A stretch of DNA of 64,000 nucleotides from Azospirillaceae bacterium (GCA_028283825.1 JAPWJW010000001.1:1984001-2048000); one strand, 5' to 3'; positions 1-8,752 are shown, counted from the stretch's first letter. The notes: generated from the sequence alone by a model not told the origin. A program made the numbers and translations.

Positions 1-649
1 CGGCAGCCTGACGCGGGTGAAGACCTATCAGCTGACCGCCTACAGCGTCTGGCGGCCGGACTTCGCCGACCATCGCCTGTCGGTCGAGGGCCAGGTCAGC
101 CTGGGCTACAACGATTACAACCAGCGCCGCTGGATCGACTTCCTGGGTGCGCGCGCCAACGCCGATTACGGTGGGGAACAGTACCTGGGCAAGATCACGG
201 TGGGGTATGACCTGCCGGTCACCTCACGCCTGACCCTGACCCCGCAATGGAGCCTGCGGGCCGTGCGCCTGACCAACGACGACTATAGCGAACATGACGC
301 CGGTGTCGCCGACCTGGCCGTCAATGCCCAGGTGATCAACGGCCTGACGCAGGAACTGGGCGCCCGGATCACCACCAGCCTGGACACCCCCCTAGGCCGC
401 CTGTCGCCCGACCTGCGCCTGGTGTGGGAGCATGAGTACCTGAACGGCCCGGTCGCCGTCACCGGGGTGATGGCCGGCGTGGGTTTCGCCGCTGCGTCAG
501 GCCAGGCGGCGGCGGACGGCCTGGGCATCAATCTGGGCGCCACGTTGGAACAGGGCGACCACGTCACCCTGCGGCTGGAATATTCCGGCGACCTGCGCCG
601 CGATTACCAGAGCCACGCCGGCATCCTGCGCGCCAGTTGGGGCTTCTGA
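1..649 (+). CDS. Autotransporter beta-barrel, C-terminal part (5' end outside window)
   Basis: The reading frame is open from base 2, so this is the 3' end of a longer gene; the GTG at 17 is internal. The about 216 visible residues alternate polar and hydrophobic positions, as expected of membrane beta strands, for example around YSVWRPDFADHRLSVEG and LRLVWEHEYL. The protein ends in a terminal phenylalanine (ASWGF), the signature that the BAM machinery recognises in outer-membrane barrels. Known family behaviour: such a C-terminal domain inserts in the outer membrane and carries an N-terminal passenger to the surface. The passenger is not visible, so its role cannot be stated. A second, complete autotransporter is encoded at 30.7-33.7 kb. 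Confidence 0.75.
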   Translation, partial: GSLTRVKTYQLTAYSVWRPDFADHRLSVEGQVSLGYNDYNQRRWIDFLGARANADYGGEQYLGKITVGYDLPVTSRLTLTPQWSLRAVRLTNDDYSEHDAGVADLAVNAQVINGLTQELGARITTSLDTPLGRLSPDLRLVWEHEYLNGPVAVTGVMAGVGFAAASGQAAADGLGINLGATLEQGDHVTLRLEYSGDLRRDYQSHAGILRASWGF

Positions 650-655
650 CCGGTG

Positions 656-689
656 GGCGGCTGCGTTATGACATCCCATCGCAGCCGCC
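656..689. terminator. Stem-loop after the autotransporter gene
   Basis: A perfect 10-bp stem (GGCGGCTGCG paired with CGCAGCCGCC) with a 14-nt loop begins seven bases after the stop codon at 649. No T-run follows, so it may be a weak or Rho-assisted terminator or an mRNA 3'-end stabiliser. Confidence 0.45.
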
Positions 690-707
690 ACGGATCCGTT
701 CCACGCC

Positions 708-2003
708 ATGCACCTGCCCCACCACCCCGACGCCTCCGCGCCCGTCATCGTGGAGATCGATCCGGAACAGACCCTGGTCCGCATGGGGCGGCTGCTGGAG
801 CGGCTGGGCCGGCCGCAGGACCGCCTGCCCCCCGTGGTGCACGTCGCCGGCACCAACGGCAAGGGCAGCACCATCGCCTTCCTGCGCGCCATGCTGGAGG
901 CGGCGGGGCACAAGGTCCACGTCTACACCAGCCCCCACCTGGTGCGCTTCAATGAGCGCATCCGGCTGACGGGCCGCCTGATCGGCGACCAGGAACTGCT
1001 GGCGTTGATGGAACGCTGCCAGGCCATCAACGGCGACGATCCCCTGGGTGGGTTTGAGCTGACCACCGCCGCGGCATTGACCGCCTTCGCCGAACAGCCG
1101 GCCGATGTGGTGCTGCTGGAAACCGGCCTGGGCGGCCGGACGGACGCCACCAACGTGGTGGACCGCCCCGCCGTCACCGCCATCACCCGCATCTCCTTCG
1201 ACCATATGCAGCATCTGGGCGGCACGCTGGCTCAGATCGCGGCGGAGAAGGCCGGCATCTTCAAGCCCGGCTGCCCGGTCGTGCTGGGCCCCCAGGCGGA
1301 CGCCGCCGTCCTGGCCGTGCTGCGCGACCGCGCAGCGGCCGTGGGCGCCCCCCTGGCGCCGGACTGGCAGATCAGCCGCCGGGCGGGCGGCTTCCGTTTC
1401 GACAGCGCGGCGCGCGGCGTGGACCTGCCGCCGCCGGTCCTGCCCGGCCTGCACCAACTGGCCAACGCCGGCACCGCCATCGCCTGCCTGGCCCACCTGC
1501 CCCTGGCGGCGCCGGATGAGGCGGTGGCGCGCGGCCTGCTGACGGCCGACTGGCCCGCCCGGCTGCAGCACCTGACCCAGGGCCGCCTGCCCCGCTACCT
1601 GCCGCCCACCTGGCAGCTGTGGCTGGACGGCGGGCATAACGACAGCGCCGGCCAGGTGCTGGCGGCCCAGGCCGCCGCCTGGCGCCAGGCGGACGGCAAG
1701 CCGCTGGACCTGGTGGTGGGCATGGTGGCGGACAAGCGGCCAGTGGATTTCCTGCGCCCCCTGGCCCCCTTCGTCCGCCGCCTGATGGCCGTGACCATCC
1801 CGGGCACGGACGAACGCACCCTGGACGCCAATGCCATCGCCGCCGCCGCCACGGCCGCCGGCGTGGCGCAGGTGGAGGTGGCGGGCGGCATCGCTGACGC
1901 CCTGGCCCGCCTGGGCGCCCAGACCTTCCCGCCCGCCCGCGCCCTGATCTGCGGATCGCTATACCTGGCGGGGGCGGCCCTGTCGGAAAACGGCGCATGC
2001 TGA
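708..2003 (+). CDS. folC: Bifunctional dihydrofolate synthase / folylpolyglutamate synthase FolC
   Basis: FolC joins glutamate to dihydropteroate and then extends the gamma-glutamyl tail of folates, using ATP in the cytoplasm. The 431-residue length is normal for the family. The P-loop GTNGKGST lies at residues 48-55, followed by the typical YTSPHLVRFNERIRL block and, further on, the ETGLGGRTDATN and ITRISFDHMQHLG blocks of Mur-ligase-like enzymes; WLDGGHNDSA marks the C-terminal domain. The ATG at 708 is taken because it precedes the conserved N-terminal region. The gene overlaps the start of the next LysR gene by 7 bp, so the two are probably cotranscribed. Folate synthesis is a housekeeping function and the gene looks intact. 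Confidence 0.95.
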   Translation: MHLPHHPDASAPVIVEIDPEQTLVRMGRLLERLGRPQDRLPPVVHVAGTNGKGSTIAFLRAMLEAAGHKVHVYTSPHLVRFNERIRLTGRLIGDQELLALMERCQAINGDDPLGGFELTTAAALTAFAEQPADVVLLETGLGGRTDATNVVDRPAVTAITRISFDHMQHLGGTLAQIAAEKAGIFKPGCPVVLGPQADAAVLAVLRDRAAAVGAPLAPDWQISRRAGGFRFDSAARGVDLPPPVLPGLHQLANAGTAIACLAHLPLAAPDEAVARGLLTADWPARLQHLTQGRLPRYLPPTWQLWLDGGHNDSAGQVLAAQAAAWRQADGKPLDLVVGMVADKRPVDFLRPLAPFVRRLMAVTIPGTDERTLDANAIAAAATAAGVAQVEVAGGIADALARLGAQTFPPARALICGSLYLAGAALSENGAC

Positions 2004-2935
2004 TCGAGAACCTGACCGACATCACCATCTTCATCCGCGTGGTCGCCACCGGCAGCCTGTCGGCCGCGGCACGGGAGCTGGACCTGTCGCTGGCGGTGGT
2101 GTCCAAGCGCCTGGCACGGCTGGAGGAACGGCTGGGCGTGCGCCTGGCCAACCGCACCACCCGCCGCTTCAGCCTGACGGACGAAGGGGCGGAGTTCCAT
2201 GAGCGCTGCGTGCGCATCGTGGCGGATCTGGAGGAGGCGCAGGACCATGTCGCCAGCCGGCGGCGCACCGCCACCGGCCTGCTGCGCGTCACCGCCACCG
2301 CCGCCTTCGCCCGCCGCCACATCGCGCCGCGCCTGCACCGTTTCCACACCCAGTATCCGGACGTGCGGGTGCACGTGCAGGTCAGCGATACGGTGGTGGA
2401 TCTGGTGGAGGCCGGCATCGACATCGCCATCCGCCAGGCGGCCCTGCCCGACAGCAGCCTGATGGTGCGCTGGCTGGCGCCCAACCACCGCGTGCCCTGC
2501 GCCACGCCTGACTACCTGGCCCAAAATGGGGAGCCGGCGACGCCGCCGGATCTGCTGCGCCACCGCTGCATCGTGCTGGGCGACCCGCCGATGAGCACCT
2601 GGCGCTTTCACTGCCGCGAGGCCGACAACGACCCGGTGGCGGTGGAAATCCAGCCGGTGATCCTGACCAACGATGGCGAGGTCGGGCACATGGCGGCCCT
2701 GGCCGGGGCCGGCATCGTGCTGAAGTCCATCTGGGACGTGGCCGACGACCTGGCGGCCGGGCGCCTGCGGGCCGTGCTGTCCAAATACTTCTCACCCGCG
2801 CCGGCCATCCAGGCGGTCTATCCCGCCGGCCGCCACACCGCCGCCAAGCTGCGCGCCTTCCTGGATTTCCTGGCGGCGGAACTGAAGGCCGACCCCAGCT
2901 GGCCCCTGGCCCAGCCGCCCTTACCCCGGGGTTGA
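1997..2935 (+). CDS. LysR-family transcriptional regulator
   Basis: This 312-residue protein has the usual LysR layout: a winged helix-turn-helix at about residues 8-65 (SLSAAARELDLSLAVVSKRLARLEERLGVRLANRTTRRFSLT) and a periplasmic-binding-like effector domain from about 95. The N-terminal pattern and the phrase ATAAFARRHIAPRLHRFH are typical of the DsdC/CrgA-type subgroup that often controls neighbouring oxidoreductases. Its start lies inside the end of folC, so translation is probably coupled. It converges with the next LysR gene and the two coding ends overlap by 15 bp. No obvious target lies beside it on the same strand, so the regulon is unknown. Confidence 0.9.
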   Translation: MLIENLTDITIFIRVVATGSLSAAARELDLSLAVVSKRLARLEERLGVRLANRTTRRFSLTDEGAEFHERCVRIVADLEEAQDHVASRRRTATGLLRVTATAAFARRHIAPRLHRFHTQYPDVRVHVQVSDTVVDLVEAGIDIAIRQAALPDSSLMVRWLAPNHRVPCATPDYLAQNGEPATPPDLLRHRCIVLGDPPMSTWRFHCREADNDPVAVEIQPVILTNDGEVGHMAALAGAGIVLKSIWDVADDLAAGRLRAVLSKYFSPAPAIQAVYPAGRHTAAKLRAFLDFLAAELKADPSWPLAQPPLPRG

Positions 2936-3856
2936 TATCTCCGCCCCCAGGGCAGCGATGCGGTCGCGCAGCCAGCGCTGGGCGGGATGGGCGTCGTTGC
3001 GCCGGTGCCAGGACAGGGCGAAGGGCACCGCCGGCAGGTCCAGCGGCGGCGGCAGGATCGTGAGGTCCGCCGCATGGCCCGACGCCCGCACCACCCCGCC
3101 CATCAACGTCGCCACCATGTCCGACCGCGCCACCAGCAGCGGGGCCGCGTACATGTGCGGCAGGGTCAGGGCCAGCCGGCGGCGCAAGCCGCGCTTGGCC
3201 AGGGCCGCGTCCACCACGCCGAAGCGGTCGCCCTCGGGCGAGACCAGCAGGTGCGACAAGCCCAGGAAGGCGTCCAGGTCCCAGGGCGCCGATACCGCCG
3301 GATGATCCCGGCGCAACACGCAGACGAAACGTTCCTGGAACAGCGGCCGGCCGAGGATGCGGCCCGCGGGCGTCGGCGGCACGCCGATGGTCATGTCGGC
3401 CGCCCCGCCGTCCAGCAGGCCGATGGCCTCATCCCGGGCGTTGAAGGTGCGGATGCGCACGCTGATGCCGGGCGCCTGGTCCCGCAGCAGGGCCACCAGG
3501 CGGGGCAGCAGGACAAAGGCCGCATGGTCCGACAGGCCCAGGGTGAAGGCCACGGTGGAGGTGCCGGCGTCGAAATCCTGGGTGTAGTCCAAGGTGCGCT
3601 GGATGGCAGCCAGCGCGTGGCCCAGCGGCTCCGCCAAATCCAGGGCGCGCGGGGTGGGTTGCAGGCCGTGCGGGGACCGCACGAACAAATCATCCTTCAG
3701 CAGGGCGCGCAGGCGGGCCAACGCGGCGCTCATCGCCGGCTGCGTCCGGCCGATGCGGATGCCGGCGCGGGTCACGCTGCGTTCCGCCATCAGGGCGTCA
3801 AACGCCACCAGCAGGTTCAGGTCGATGCCATGTAAATCCATGTGGTGGATAATCAT
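2921..3856 (-). CDS. LysR-family transcriptional regulator (NodD/SyrM-like subgroup)
   Basis: A 311-residue LysR protein. The N-terminus contains the pattern DLNLLVAFDALMAERSVTRAG...RTQPAMSAALARLR, characteristic of the NodD/LinR-like branch, followed by a LysR substrate-binding domain. The first ATG is at 3856; an in-frame ATG at 3841 (MDLHGIDLN) is equally possible, since neither has a strong Shine-Dalgarno sequence. It is divergent from the ester cyclase and oxidoreductase genes at 3940-5327, with 83 bp between the starts. By the usual LysR arrangement it probably controls that pair, though this is inference from position only. Its 3' end overlaps the neighbouring LysR gene. Confidence 0.88.
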   Translation of the reverse strand: MIIHHMDLHGIDLNLLVAFDALMAERSVTRAGIRIGRTQPAMSAALARLRALLKDDLFVRSPHGLQPTPRALDLAEPLGHALAAIQRTLDYTQDFDAGTSTVAFTLGLSDHAAFVLLPRLVALLRDQAPGISVRIRTFNARDEAIGLLDGGAADMTIGVPPTPAGRILGRPLFQERFVCVLRRDHPAVSAPWDLDAFLGLSHLLVSPEGDRFGVVDAALAKRGLRRRLALTLPHMYAAPLLVARSDMVATLMGGVVRASGHAADLTILPPPLDLPAVPFALSWHRRNDAHPAQRWLRDRIAALGAEISTPG

Positions 3857-3939
3857 GGATATCCCATATTGATTTCAAGCATGGCCTGAGGCTGGCTACG
3901 CTTCGCCCTGACATCAACATCAGTGCGGAGACATCCCCC

Positions 3940-4407
3940 ATGCGGGACCATGATCAACCCCCGGAAATCCTGGGCATCCCGGCGGCGGACGCGGCCGCCG
4001 TGACGGCGCTGTACCGCGCCTTCAACACGGGCGACACCGTCCTGCTGGACAAGGTCCTGGCCCCGGACTGGCAGGACATCCCCCTGGCGCCGCACCAGCA
4101 ACCGGGCCGCGACGGGCTGAAGCCCCTGATCAATGAGTTCCGCGCCGCCTTCCCCGACATGCGCATCCAGGTGCTGGAGATCATCGGCGTGCCCGGCCGG
4201 GCCGCCATCCGCGCCGTCATCACCGGCACCCACACGGGCGCCTGGTTCGGCGTGGCCCCCACGGGAAAGCCGTTCCGCATCCCCATCCACGAATTCCACC
4301 ACCTTCAGAACGGCACGGTCACCCACACCTGGCATCTGGAGGATTGGTTCGGCTGGCTGTTCCAGGTGGGTGCCTGGCCGGCCGTCAAACAGGAGATCAC
4401 CCCATGA
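3940..4407 (+). CDS. SnoaL-like ester cyclase family protein
   Basis: A 155-residue protein with the SnoaL/NTF2-like alpha+beta cone fold. Recognisable segments are ALYRAFNTGD near the N-terminus, the block PGRDGLKPLINEFRAAFPDMRI, and GTHTGAWFGVAPTGKPFRIPIHEFHHLQNGTVTHTWHLEDW. These match the ester cyclase family that includes polyketide cyclases. The substrate is unknown; many members are small-molecule isomerases or cyclases of uncertain function. The stop codon overlaps the ATG of the following oxidoreductase (ATGA), indicating coupled translation. The pair is divergent from a LysR gene and probably forms a LysR-controlled unit. Confidence 0.82.
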   Translation: MRDHDQPPEILGIPAADAAAVTALYRAFNTGDTVLLDKVLAPDWQDIPLAPHQQPGRDGLKPLINEFRAAFPDMRIQVLEIIGVPGRAAIRAVITGTHTGAWFGVAPTGKPFRIPIHEFHHLQNGTVTHTWHLEDWFGWLFQVGAWPAVKQEITP

Positions 4408-5327
4408 AGGCCTTTCAGCTTCCCGGCTATAACCTCGCCCCGGCCTGGGCCGACATCCCGGAGCCGGTGGCCGGCCCGGGTGAGGTGCTGGTGCGCATCA
4501 AGGCCGCCGCCCTGAACCCGCTGGACCTGAAGCTCCAGACCGGCGCCATGCAGGCCTATTTCCCCCTGGCCTTCCCCTACACCCAGGCGTCGGACTTCAG
4601 CGGCACGGTGGAACAGGTGGGTGCCGGCGTCGGCCAATGGCGGGTGGGCGACCAGGTGGTCGGCCGTACCCCGCCGCCCCAGGGCGGCGCGCTGGCCAGC
4701 CTCATCGCCGTGTCGGCCGACCTGCTGGCGCCGGCGCCCAAGTCGTTACCGTTGGTTGAGGCCGCCGGCATCCCCACCGCCGCCGCCACCGCCTGGCAGG
4801 CACTGTTCGAGGTGGCGGACCTGAAGCCGGGGCAGACCGTGCTGGTGCATGCCAGCGCCGGCGGCGTGGGCAGCTTCGCCGTGCAGTTCGCCCGGGCCCG
4901 GGGCGCCCGCGTCATCGCCACCGCCTCGGGCACCGGCCTGGACATGGTGCGCGCCCTGGGCGCCGACCAGGTGATCGATCACCGGTCGGAGGATTTCGCC
5001 GCCCGCGTGACCGACGTCGACGTGGTGCTGGACACCATCGGCGGTGAGACGCAACAGCGGTCCTTCGCCGTGCTGCGCCAGAGCGGCATCCTGGTGGCGG
5101 CGGCGTCACCGCCCAATGAAGCCCTGGCCAAGGCCCACAACGTCCGGGCCGCCTTCGTCTTCCTGACCCTGGACGGCGCCCGCCTGGCCCCGCTGGTCGC
5201 CATGGTGGATGACCAGCCGCTGACGGTGCTGATTGACCGGGTCGTGCCGTCGGCCGACGTGGAGCAGGCCTTCCAGCACCTGGCCAGCGGCCGGGCCAAG
5301 GGCAAGATCATCGTTACGATATCGTAA
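4404..5327 (+). CDS. Zinc-independent quinone oxidoreductase-like MDR (alcohol dehydrogenase superfamily)
   Basis: A 307-residue medium-chain dehydrogenase/reductase. The N-terminal GroES-like domain (PGEVLVRIKAAALNPLDLKL, DFSGTVEQVGAGV, WRVGDQVVG) is followed by a Rossmann domain with AGGVGS at residues 152-157 for NAD(P)H binding, and the C-terminus ends in the typical ASGRAKGKIIV. The cysteine ligands of zinc alcohol dehydrogenases are absent, which fits the quinone oxidoreductase branch that reduces quinones or activated double bonds. The start at 4404 is chosen because its ATG overlaps the upstream stop (ATGA). The partner is the ester cyclase-like gene. The structured repeat copy 1 lies just downstream. 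Confidence 0.88.
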   Translation: MKAFQLPGYNLAPAWADIPEPVAGPGEVLVRIKAAALNPLDLKLQTGAMQAYFPLAFPYTQASDFSGTVEQVGAGVGQWRVGDQVVGRTPPPQGGALASLIAVSADLLAPAPKSLPLVEAAGIPTAAATAWQALFEVADLKPGQTVLVHASAGGVGSFAVQFARARGARVIATASGTGLDMVRALGADQVIDHRSEDFAARVTDVDVVLDTIGGETQQRSFAVLRQSGILVAAASPPNEALAKAHNVRAAFVFLTLDGARLAPLVAMVDDQPLTVLIDRVVPSADVEQAFQHLASGRAKGKIIVTIS

Positions 5328-5347
5328 TATTATAGACACGCCAGCGG

Positions 5348-5501
5348 CATGAGGCTTCGGCTCATGCGGTGTAGGCCGCGACTGCGGCCGCCGGAGCTTT
5401 CCGGGGAGCGATAGCGGATCGGAAAGCGAGGACAAGGCAAGGGCCCGGATGGGCCCGCCCGCCGATTGAGGGGGCGGTTGATCGGTCACGATCAACCGCC
5501 A
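5348..5501 (+). repeat. Structured intergenic repeat, copy 1 (complete, with GTCA-loop hairpin)
   Basis: This copy fills most of the space between the convergent oxidoreductase and sensor kinase genes. From 5' to 3' it has a hairpin GCATGAG/CTCATGC (5348-5368), GTA plus stem GGCCGC/GCGGCC, the island GCCGGAG, stem GCTTTCC/GGAAAGC around an 18-nt loop, the island GAGGACAAGG, stem GGGCCC with loop GGAT, a CGCCC stem ending in TTGAGG, and an 11-bp terminal hairpin GCGGTTGATCG with loop GTCA. The same order recurs at 23718-23871 (reverse), 25655-25785 and 49226-49348, with compensatory base changes in the stems. I do not recognise it as a named family. Confidence 0.85.
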
Positions 5502-5507
5502 CAAGTA

Positions 5508-6596
5508 TCAGGCTCGCGGCAGGATGATCTCAAAGGCAACGCCGGTGGGTTTCACCGGCTCGGTCTTGACGTCGCCGCCGTGGGCGCGGGCGATGGCCTG
5601 GACCACGGCCAGGCCCAGGCCGGTGCCGCCGCTGATGCGGGCGCGGGATTCGTCCGCCCGCCAGAAGGGGTCGAAGACGTAGGGTTCCATGCCCGGCGGC
5701 AGGCCCGGCCCCTGGTCGGCCACACGCAACAGCACATGGTCGCCCACGGCCCGCGTCTCCACCCGCACACGGCCGGGGGAGGCATAGCGGCGGGCGTTTT
5801 CCAGCAGGGCCAGCAGGGCCTGGCGCACGCGGGCGCCATCGGCCACCACCAGGACGGGGGCCAACGCCGTATCGATGGCCAGGCCGGCGGCGGCGCAGGT
5901 GGGCCCCACCATGGCCACCACGGCCGCGGCCTCCACCGCCACGTCCACCTGTTCGCGCCGCAGATCCAGCCGGCCGCTTTGCGCCAGGGTCAACAGCTTC
6001 AGGTCATCGACGATGCGGGTCAGCAAATCCACCTGCCCCACCAGGCCCCGGAAGGCCGCCATGTCGGGCTGGAAGACGCCGTCGGCATAACCCTGCAAAC
6101 GCCCGCGCAGGATGGTCAGCGGCGTGCGCAGTTCATGGGCGATGGCCACATTCCAGGTGCGCATCTCAATGGCCGCGCGCTCCAGCTGGGCCGCCATGGC
6201 GTTGAAGTCCTGGACCAGCTGCTTGGTTTCCTGGAAGGAATTGCCGTCCACCCGCGCCCGGGCCGTCAGGTCGCCACCGGCGATGCGCTGGGCCGCCCCC
6301 GCCACCGCGTCCAGCGGCGTGATCAGCCGGCGGGCGAAATTCACGGCCGCCCGGGCCGCCATGGCGACACCGACCATGCCCAGCGCCGCCGTGACCGTCC
6401 AATCCAGCACATGCTGCCAGATTTCCGGCGGATGGTGGGTCAGTTCGGGCCACAGCCGGAACATCACGGTGAAGAAGATGGTCAGGCCCGTGGTCATGAA
6501 GACCAGGGCCAGGCCGGTCACCGCCGCCATGGAATGCACCAGCTGACGGTTCAGGCCCGTCGCCCGCGTCCAGCCCACCATGTCCCTCAATGCCAT
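5508..6596 (-). CDS. Two-component sensor histidine kinase (AdeS/BaeS-like), last gene of RND efflux operon
   Basis: A 362-residue inner-membrane kinase with transmembrane segments at about residues 24-46 and 66-84 and a short periplasmic part between them, then a HAMP region (about 85-140), the H-box AIAHELRTPL with phospho-acceptor H154, and an ATPase domain with N (LLALLENARRYA), G1 (VADQGPGLP) and G2 ([10 protein letters not shown]) boxes. It lies 16 bp downstream of the OmpR-type regulator gene and, with it, at the end of the RND pump unit. This matches the known pairing of AdeRS with AdeABC, though the order differs. It probably senses a substrate of the pump or envelope stress. Confidence 0.9.
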   Translation of the reverse strand: MALRDMVGWTRATGLNRQLVHSMAAVTGLALVFMTTGLTIFFTVMFRLWPELTHHPPEIWQHVLDWTVTAALGMVGVAMAARAAVNFARRLITPLDAVAGAAQRIAGGDLTARARVDGNSFQETKQLVQDFNAMAAQLERAAIEMRTWNVAIAHELRTPLTILRGRLQGYADGVFQPDMAAFRGLVGQVDLLTRIVDDLKLLTLAQSGRLDLRREQVDVAVEAAAVVAMVGPTCAAAGLAIDTALAPVLVVADGARVRQALLALLENARRYASPGRVRVETRAVGDHVLLRVADQGPGLPPGMEPYVFDPFWRADESRARISGGTGLGLAVVQAIARAHGGDVKTEPVKPTGVAFEIILPRA

Positions 6597-6612
6597 GCGA
6601 CGTCCCTTAAGA

Positions 6613-7305
6613 TCAAACCCCCGGGCCCAGGCGATAGCCCACGCCCCGGACCCCTTCCATGAACCCGCCGACCCCGGCGGCCTGCAATTTACGCCGGATG
6701 TTGCTGGCGTGGCTGTCGATGGTGCGTTCCAGCGTGTCGCTTTCCGGCAGGCAGGCGTCGATCAGTTCCGCCCGCGTGAAGGCGCGCGTGGGCGCCCGCA
6801 TCATGTGGGCCAGCATGCGGAATTCCGTCAGCGTCAGGTCCAGGCGCTGCCGCCCCGCATCATTCGCCACCACCGCCATGTGGGCGGTGAGGTCCAGTTC
6901 CAGCGGGCCCAGGCGCAGCAGGGTCTGGCCCTCGGTCGATCGCGTGCGGCGCAGCACCGCCTTTACCCGCGCCACCACCTCCAGCGGGTTGAAGGGCTTG
7001 ACGATATAGTCGTCGGCGCCGATGCGCAGGGCCTGCAGCTTGTCCAGATCCTCGCTCAGCGCCGTGACCATGATGACGGGGGTGTCGCCGCGCCGGCGCA
7101 GTTCGGCCAGCACCTCATACCCGTCCACCTTGGGCATCTTCACGTCCAGGATGACCAGGTCGGGCGGCAGGGCACGGTGCAGGTCCAGCGCCACCTGGCC
7201 GTTGATGGCCGTGACGGTGCGCAGCCCCTCCCGCTCCAGATAGCCTTGCAGGATGCTGGCGATCTCCGGCTCGTCCTCCGCGATCAGCACCAATGCGTCC
7301 GTCAT
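6613..7305 (-). CDS. OmpR-family response regulator of the RND efflux operon
   Basis: A 230-residue regulator. The receiver domain has the acidic pair near AEDEP, phospho-acceptor D54 (ILDVKMP), the threonine/alanine switch MVTAL and the lysine of IVKPFNP. A C-terminal winged helix follows (LTLTEFRMLAHMMRAPTRAFTRAELI ... RTIDSHASNIRRKL ... GVRGVGYRL). It is most similar in style to BaeR/AdeR regulators of multidrug efflux. It sits 16 bp from both the outer-membrane channel gene upstream and the kinase downstream, so all five genes are likely one transcript. Self-regulation of the pump operon is inferred from that layout. Confidence 0.92.
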   Translation of the reverse strand: MTDALVLIAEDEPEIASILQGYLEREGLRTVTAINGQVALDLHRALPPDLVILDVKMPKVDGYEVLAELRRRGDTPVIMVTALSEDLDKLQALRIGADDYIVKPFNPLEVVARVKAVLRRTRSTEGQTLLRLGPLELDLTAHMAVVANDAGRQRLDLTLTEFRMLAHMMRAPTRAFTRAELIDACLPESDTLERTIDSHASNIRRKLQAAGVGGFMEGVRGVGYRLGPGV

Positions 7306-7321
7306 GACCGTTCCCTCGCCC

Positions 7322-8752
7322 CTACTTTATACCACCGCCCAGCACCTGATAGAGCGTGACGAGATTGCTGGCGTCCGTCAGTTGGACCGACACCAGGGTC
7401 TGCTGGGCGGAATACAAGGTCCGCTGGCTGTCCAGCGCGTTCAGGAAGGTGTTGCTGCCCTGCTTGTACAGGGCCAGCGCCAGGTCGTAGCTGGTCTGCG
7501 CGCTTTTCACCGTGGCCTGCTGGGCGTCCAGCTGTTCGGCGATGGTGCCGCGGCGAGCCAGGGCGTTGGCCACCTCTTCAAACGCCGTCTGGATGGCCTT
7601 CTCATAGCTGGCCACGGCCGACTGCTGTTGCGCCTTGGCATAGTCCAAATTGCCCTGGTTGGCGCCGGCATCGAAGATGGGCACGCTGGCCGACGGCGTG
7701 AAGCTGAACGCCTGGGAATGGGCGTCGAACAGGTTGCCGAAGGCCGAACTGGCGTAGCCCGCCGCCGCCGTCAGGCTGACGGTGGGGAAGAAGGCGGCGC
7801 GGGCGGCACCGATGCTGGCGTTGGCCGATTTCAGCGTATGTTCGGCCGACAGCACGTCCGGCCGGTTCAGCAGCACGTCGGAACTGATGCCGGCCGGCAG
7901 GGCCGCCAGGGTGAAGGTGTGCCCCTCGATCCCGTCCGGCAGATGCGCCGGGTCCACCGGGCCGCCGGTCAGGATCTCCAGCGCGTTCAGGTCCTGCGCC
8001 ACCAGGGTGGTGTAGTTGGCCACATCCGCGCGGGCGGTCTGGAAGGTGGTCTCCGCCTCCGCCACCGTCAGGCGCGTGTCCACGCCGATGGACAGGCGCT
8101 TGCGCGTCAGGTCCAGCGTCTTTTGCGCGCTGTCCATCGTCGCTTGCGCGATGCGCAGCAGGCTTTTGTCGGACGCGTAGGTGATGTAGGCGGTCGCGAC
8201 CTCGGAGATCAGGGTGATGCGGGTGGCCCGCGCCGTCTCCTCCTGCGCCAGATAGGTTTCCAGTTCCGCCCGGGTCAGGCTGGCGACGCGGCCGAACAGG
8301 TCGAGTTCGAACGCGCTGATGCCGATGTTGGCGGCCAGGGTTTTGCTTTCCACCCGGCTGGCGGCGGCACCCGTGCGGGTGTAGCCGCCCTCGCCATTGG
8401 CGGACAGGGTCGGCAATTGCGCCGCCTGCTGCACATGGTAGGTCGCCTTGGCGGCCAGCACGTTCTGGATGGCGACGCGCAGGTCACGGTTGTTGTCCAG
8501 CGACTGGCCGACCACGGCCCGCAAGCCGTCATCGACGAAGAAGTCCTGCCACCCCGTCTCCGCCACCGGCTTGGCGGCATCGGCCGCAGGCTTGGCATAG
8601 GCCGCCCCTTGCGGGAAGGTGGCCGGCACGGGTGCGGCCGGCCGCTGGTAATCGGGATCGAAGGAAATGCAGCCGGACAGCAGGCCCAGGGCCGCCGCAC
8701 CGGCGGCCAGGCGCAGGGCCAGGCGGGCGCGTTTCATATCAGGCCGCGACAT
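7322..8752 (-). CDS. RND efflux outer-membrane lipoprotein (OprM/AdeC/NodT family)
   Basis: This is the TolC-like channel of a tripartite pump. The N-terminus is a lipoprotein signal with lipobox LLSGC about 28 residues in; the mature protein carries the duplicated helical-barrel pattern of the family, such as LDNNRDLRVAIQNVLAAKATYHVQQAAQLPTL and the later ARAAFFPTVSLTAAAGYASSAFGNLF. The ATG at 8752 overlaps the stop of the pump gene (ATGA); an ATG at 8737 directly before the signal (MKRARLAL) is an alternative. It is about 476 residues long, normal for the family. Together with the adaptor and pump encoded upstream it would span the periplasm. Confidence 0.92.
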   Translation of the reverse strand: MSRPDMKRARLALRLAAGAAALGLLSGCISFDPDYQRPAAPVPATFPQGAAYAKPAADAAKPVAETGWQDFFVDDGLRAVVGQSLDNNRDLRVAIQNVLAAKATYHVQQAAQLPTLSANGEGGYTRTGAAASRVESKTLAANIGISAFELDLFGRVASLTRAELETYLAQEETARATRITLISEVATAYITYASDKSLLRIAQATMDSAQKTLDLTRKRLSIGVDTRLTVAEAETTFQTARADVANYTTLVAQDLNALEILTGGPVDPAHLPDGIEGHTFTLAALPAGISSDVLLNRPDVLSAEHTLKSANASIGAARAAFFPTVSLTAAAGYASSAFGNLFDAHSQAFSFTPSASVPIFDAGANQGNLDYAKAQQQSAVASYEKAIQTAFEEVANALARRGTIAEQLDAQQATVKSAQTSYDLALALYKQGSNTFLNALDSQRTLYSAQQTLVSVQLTDASNLVTLYQVLGGGIK

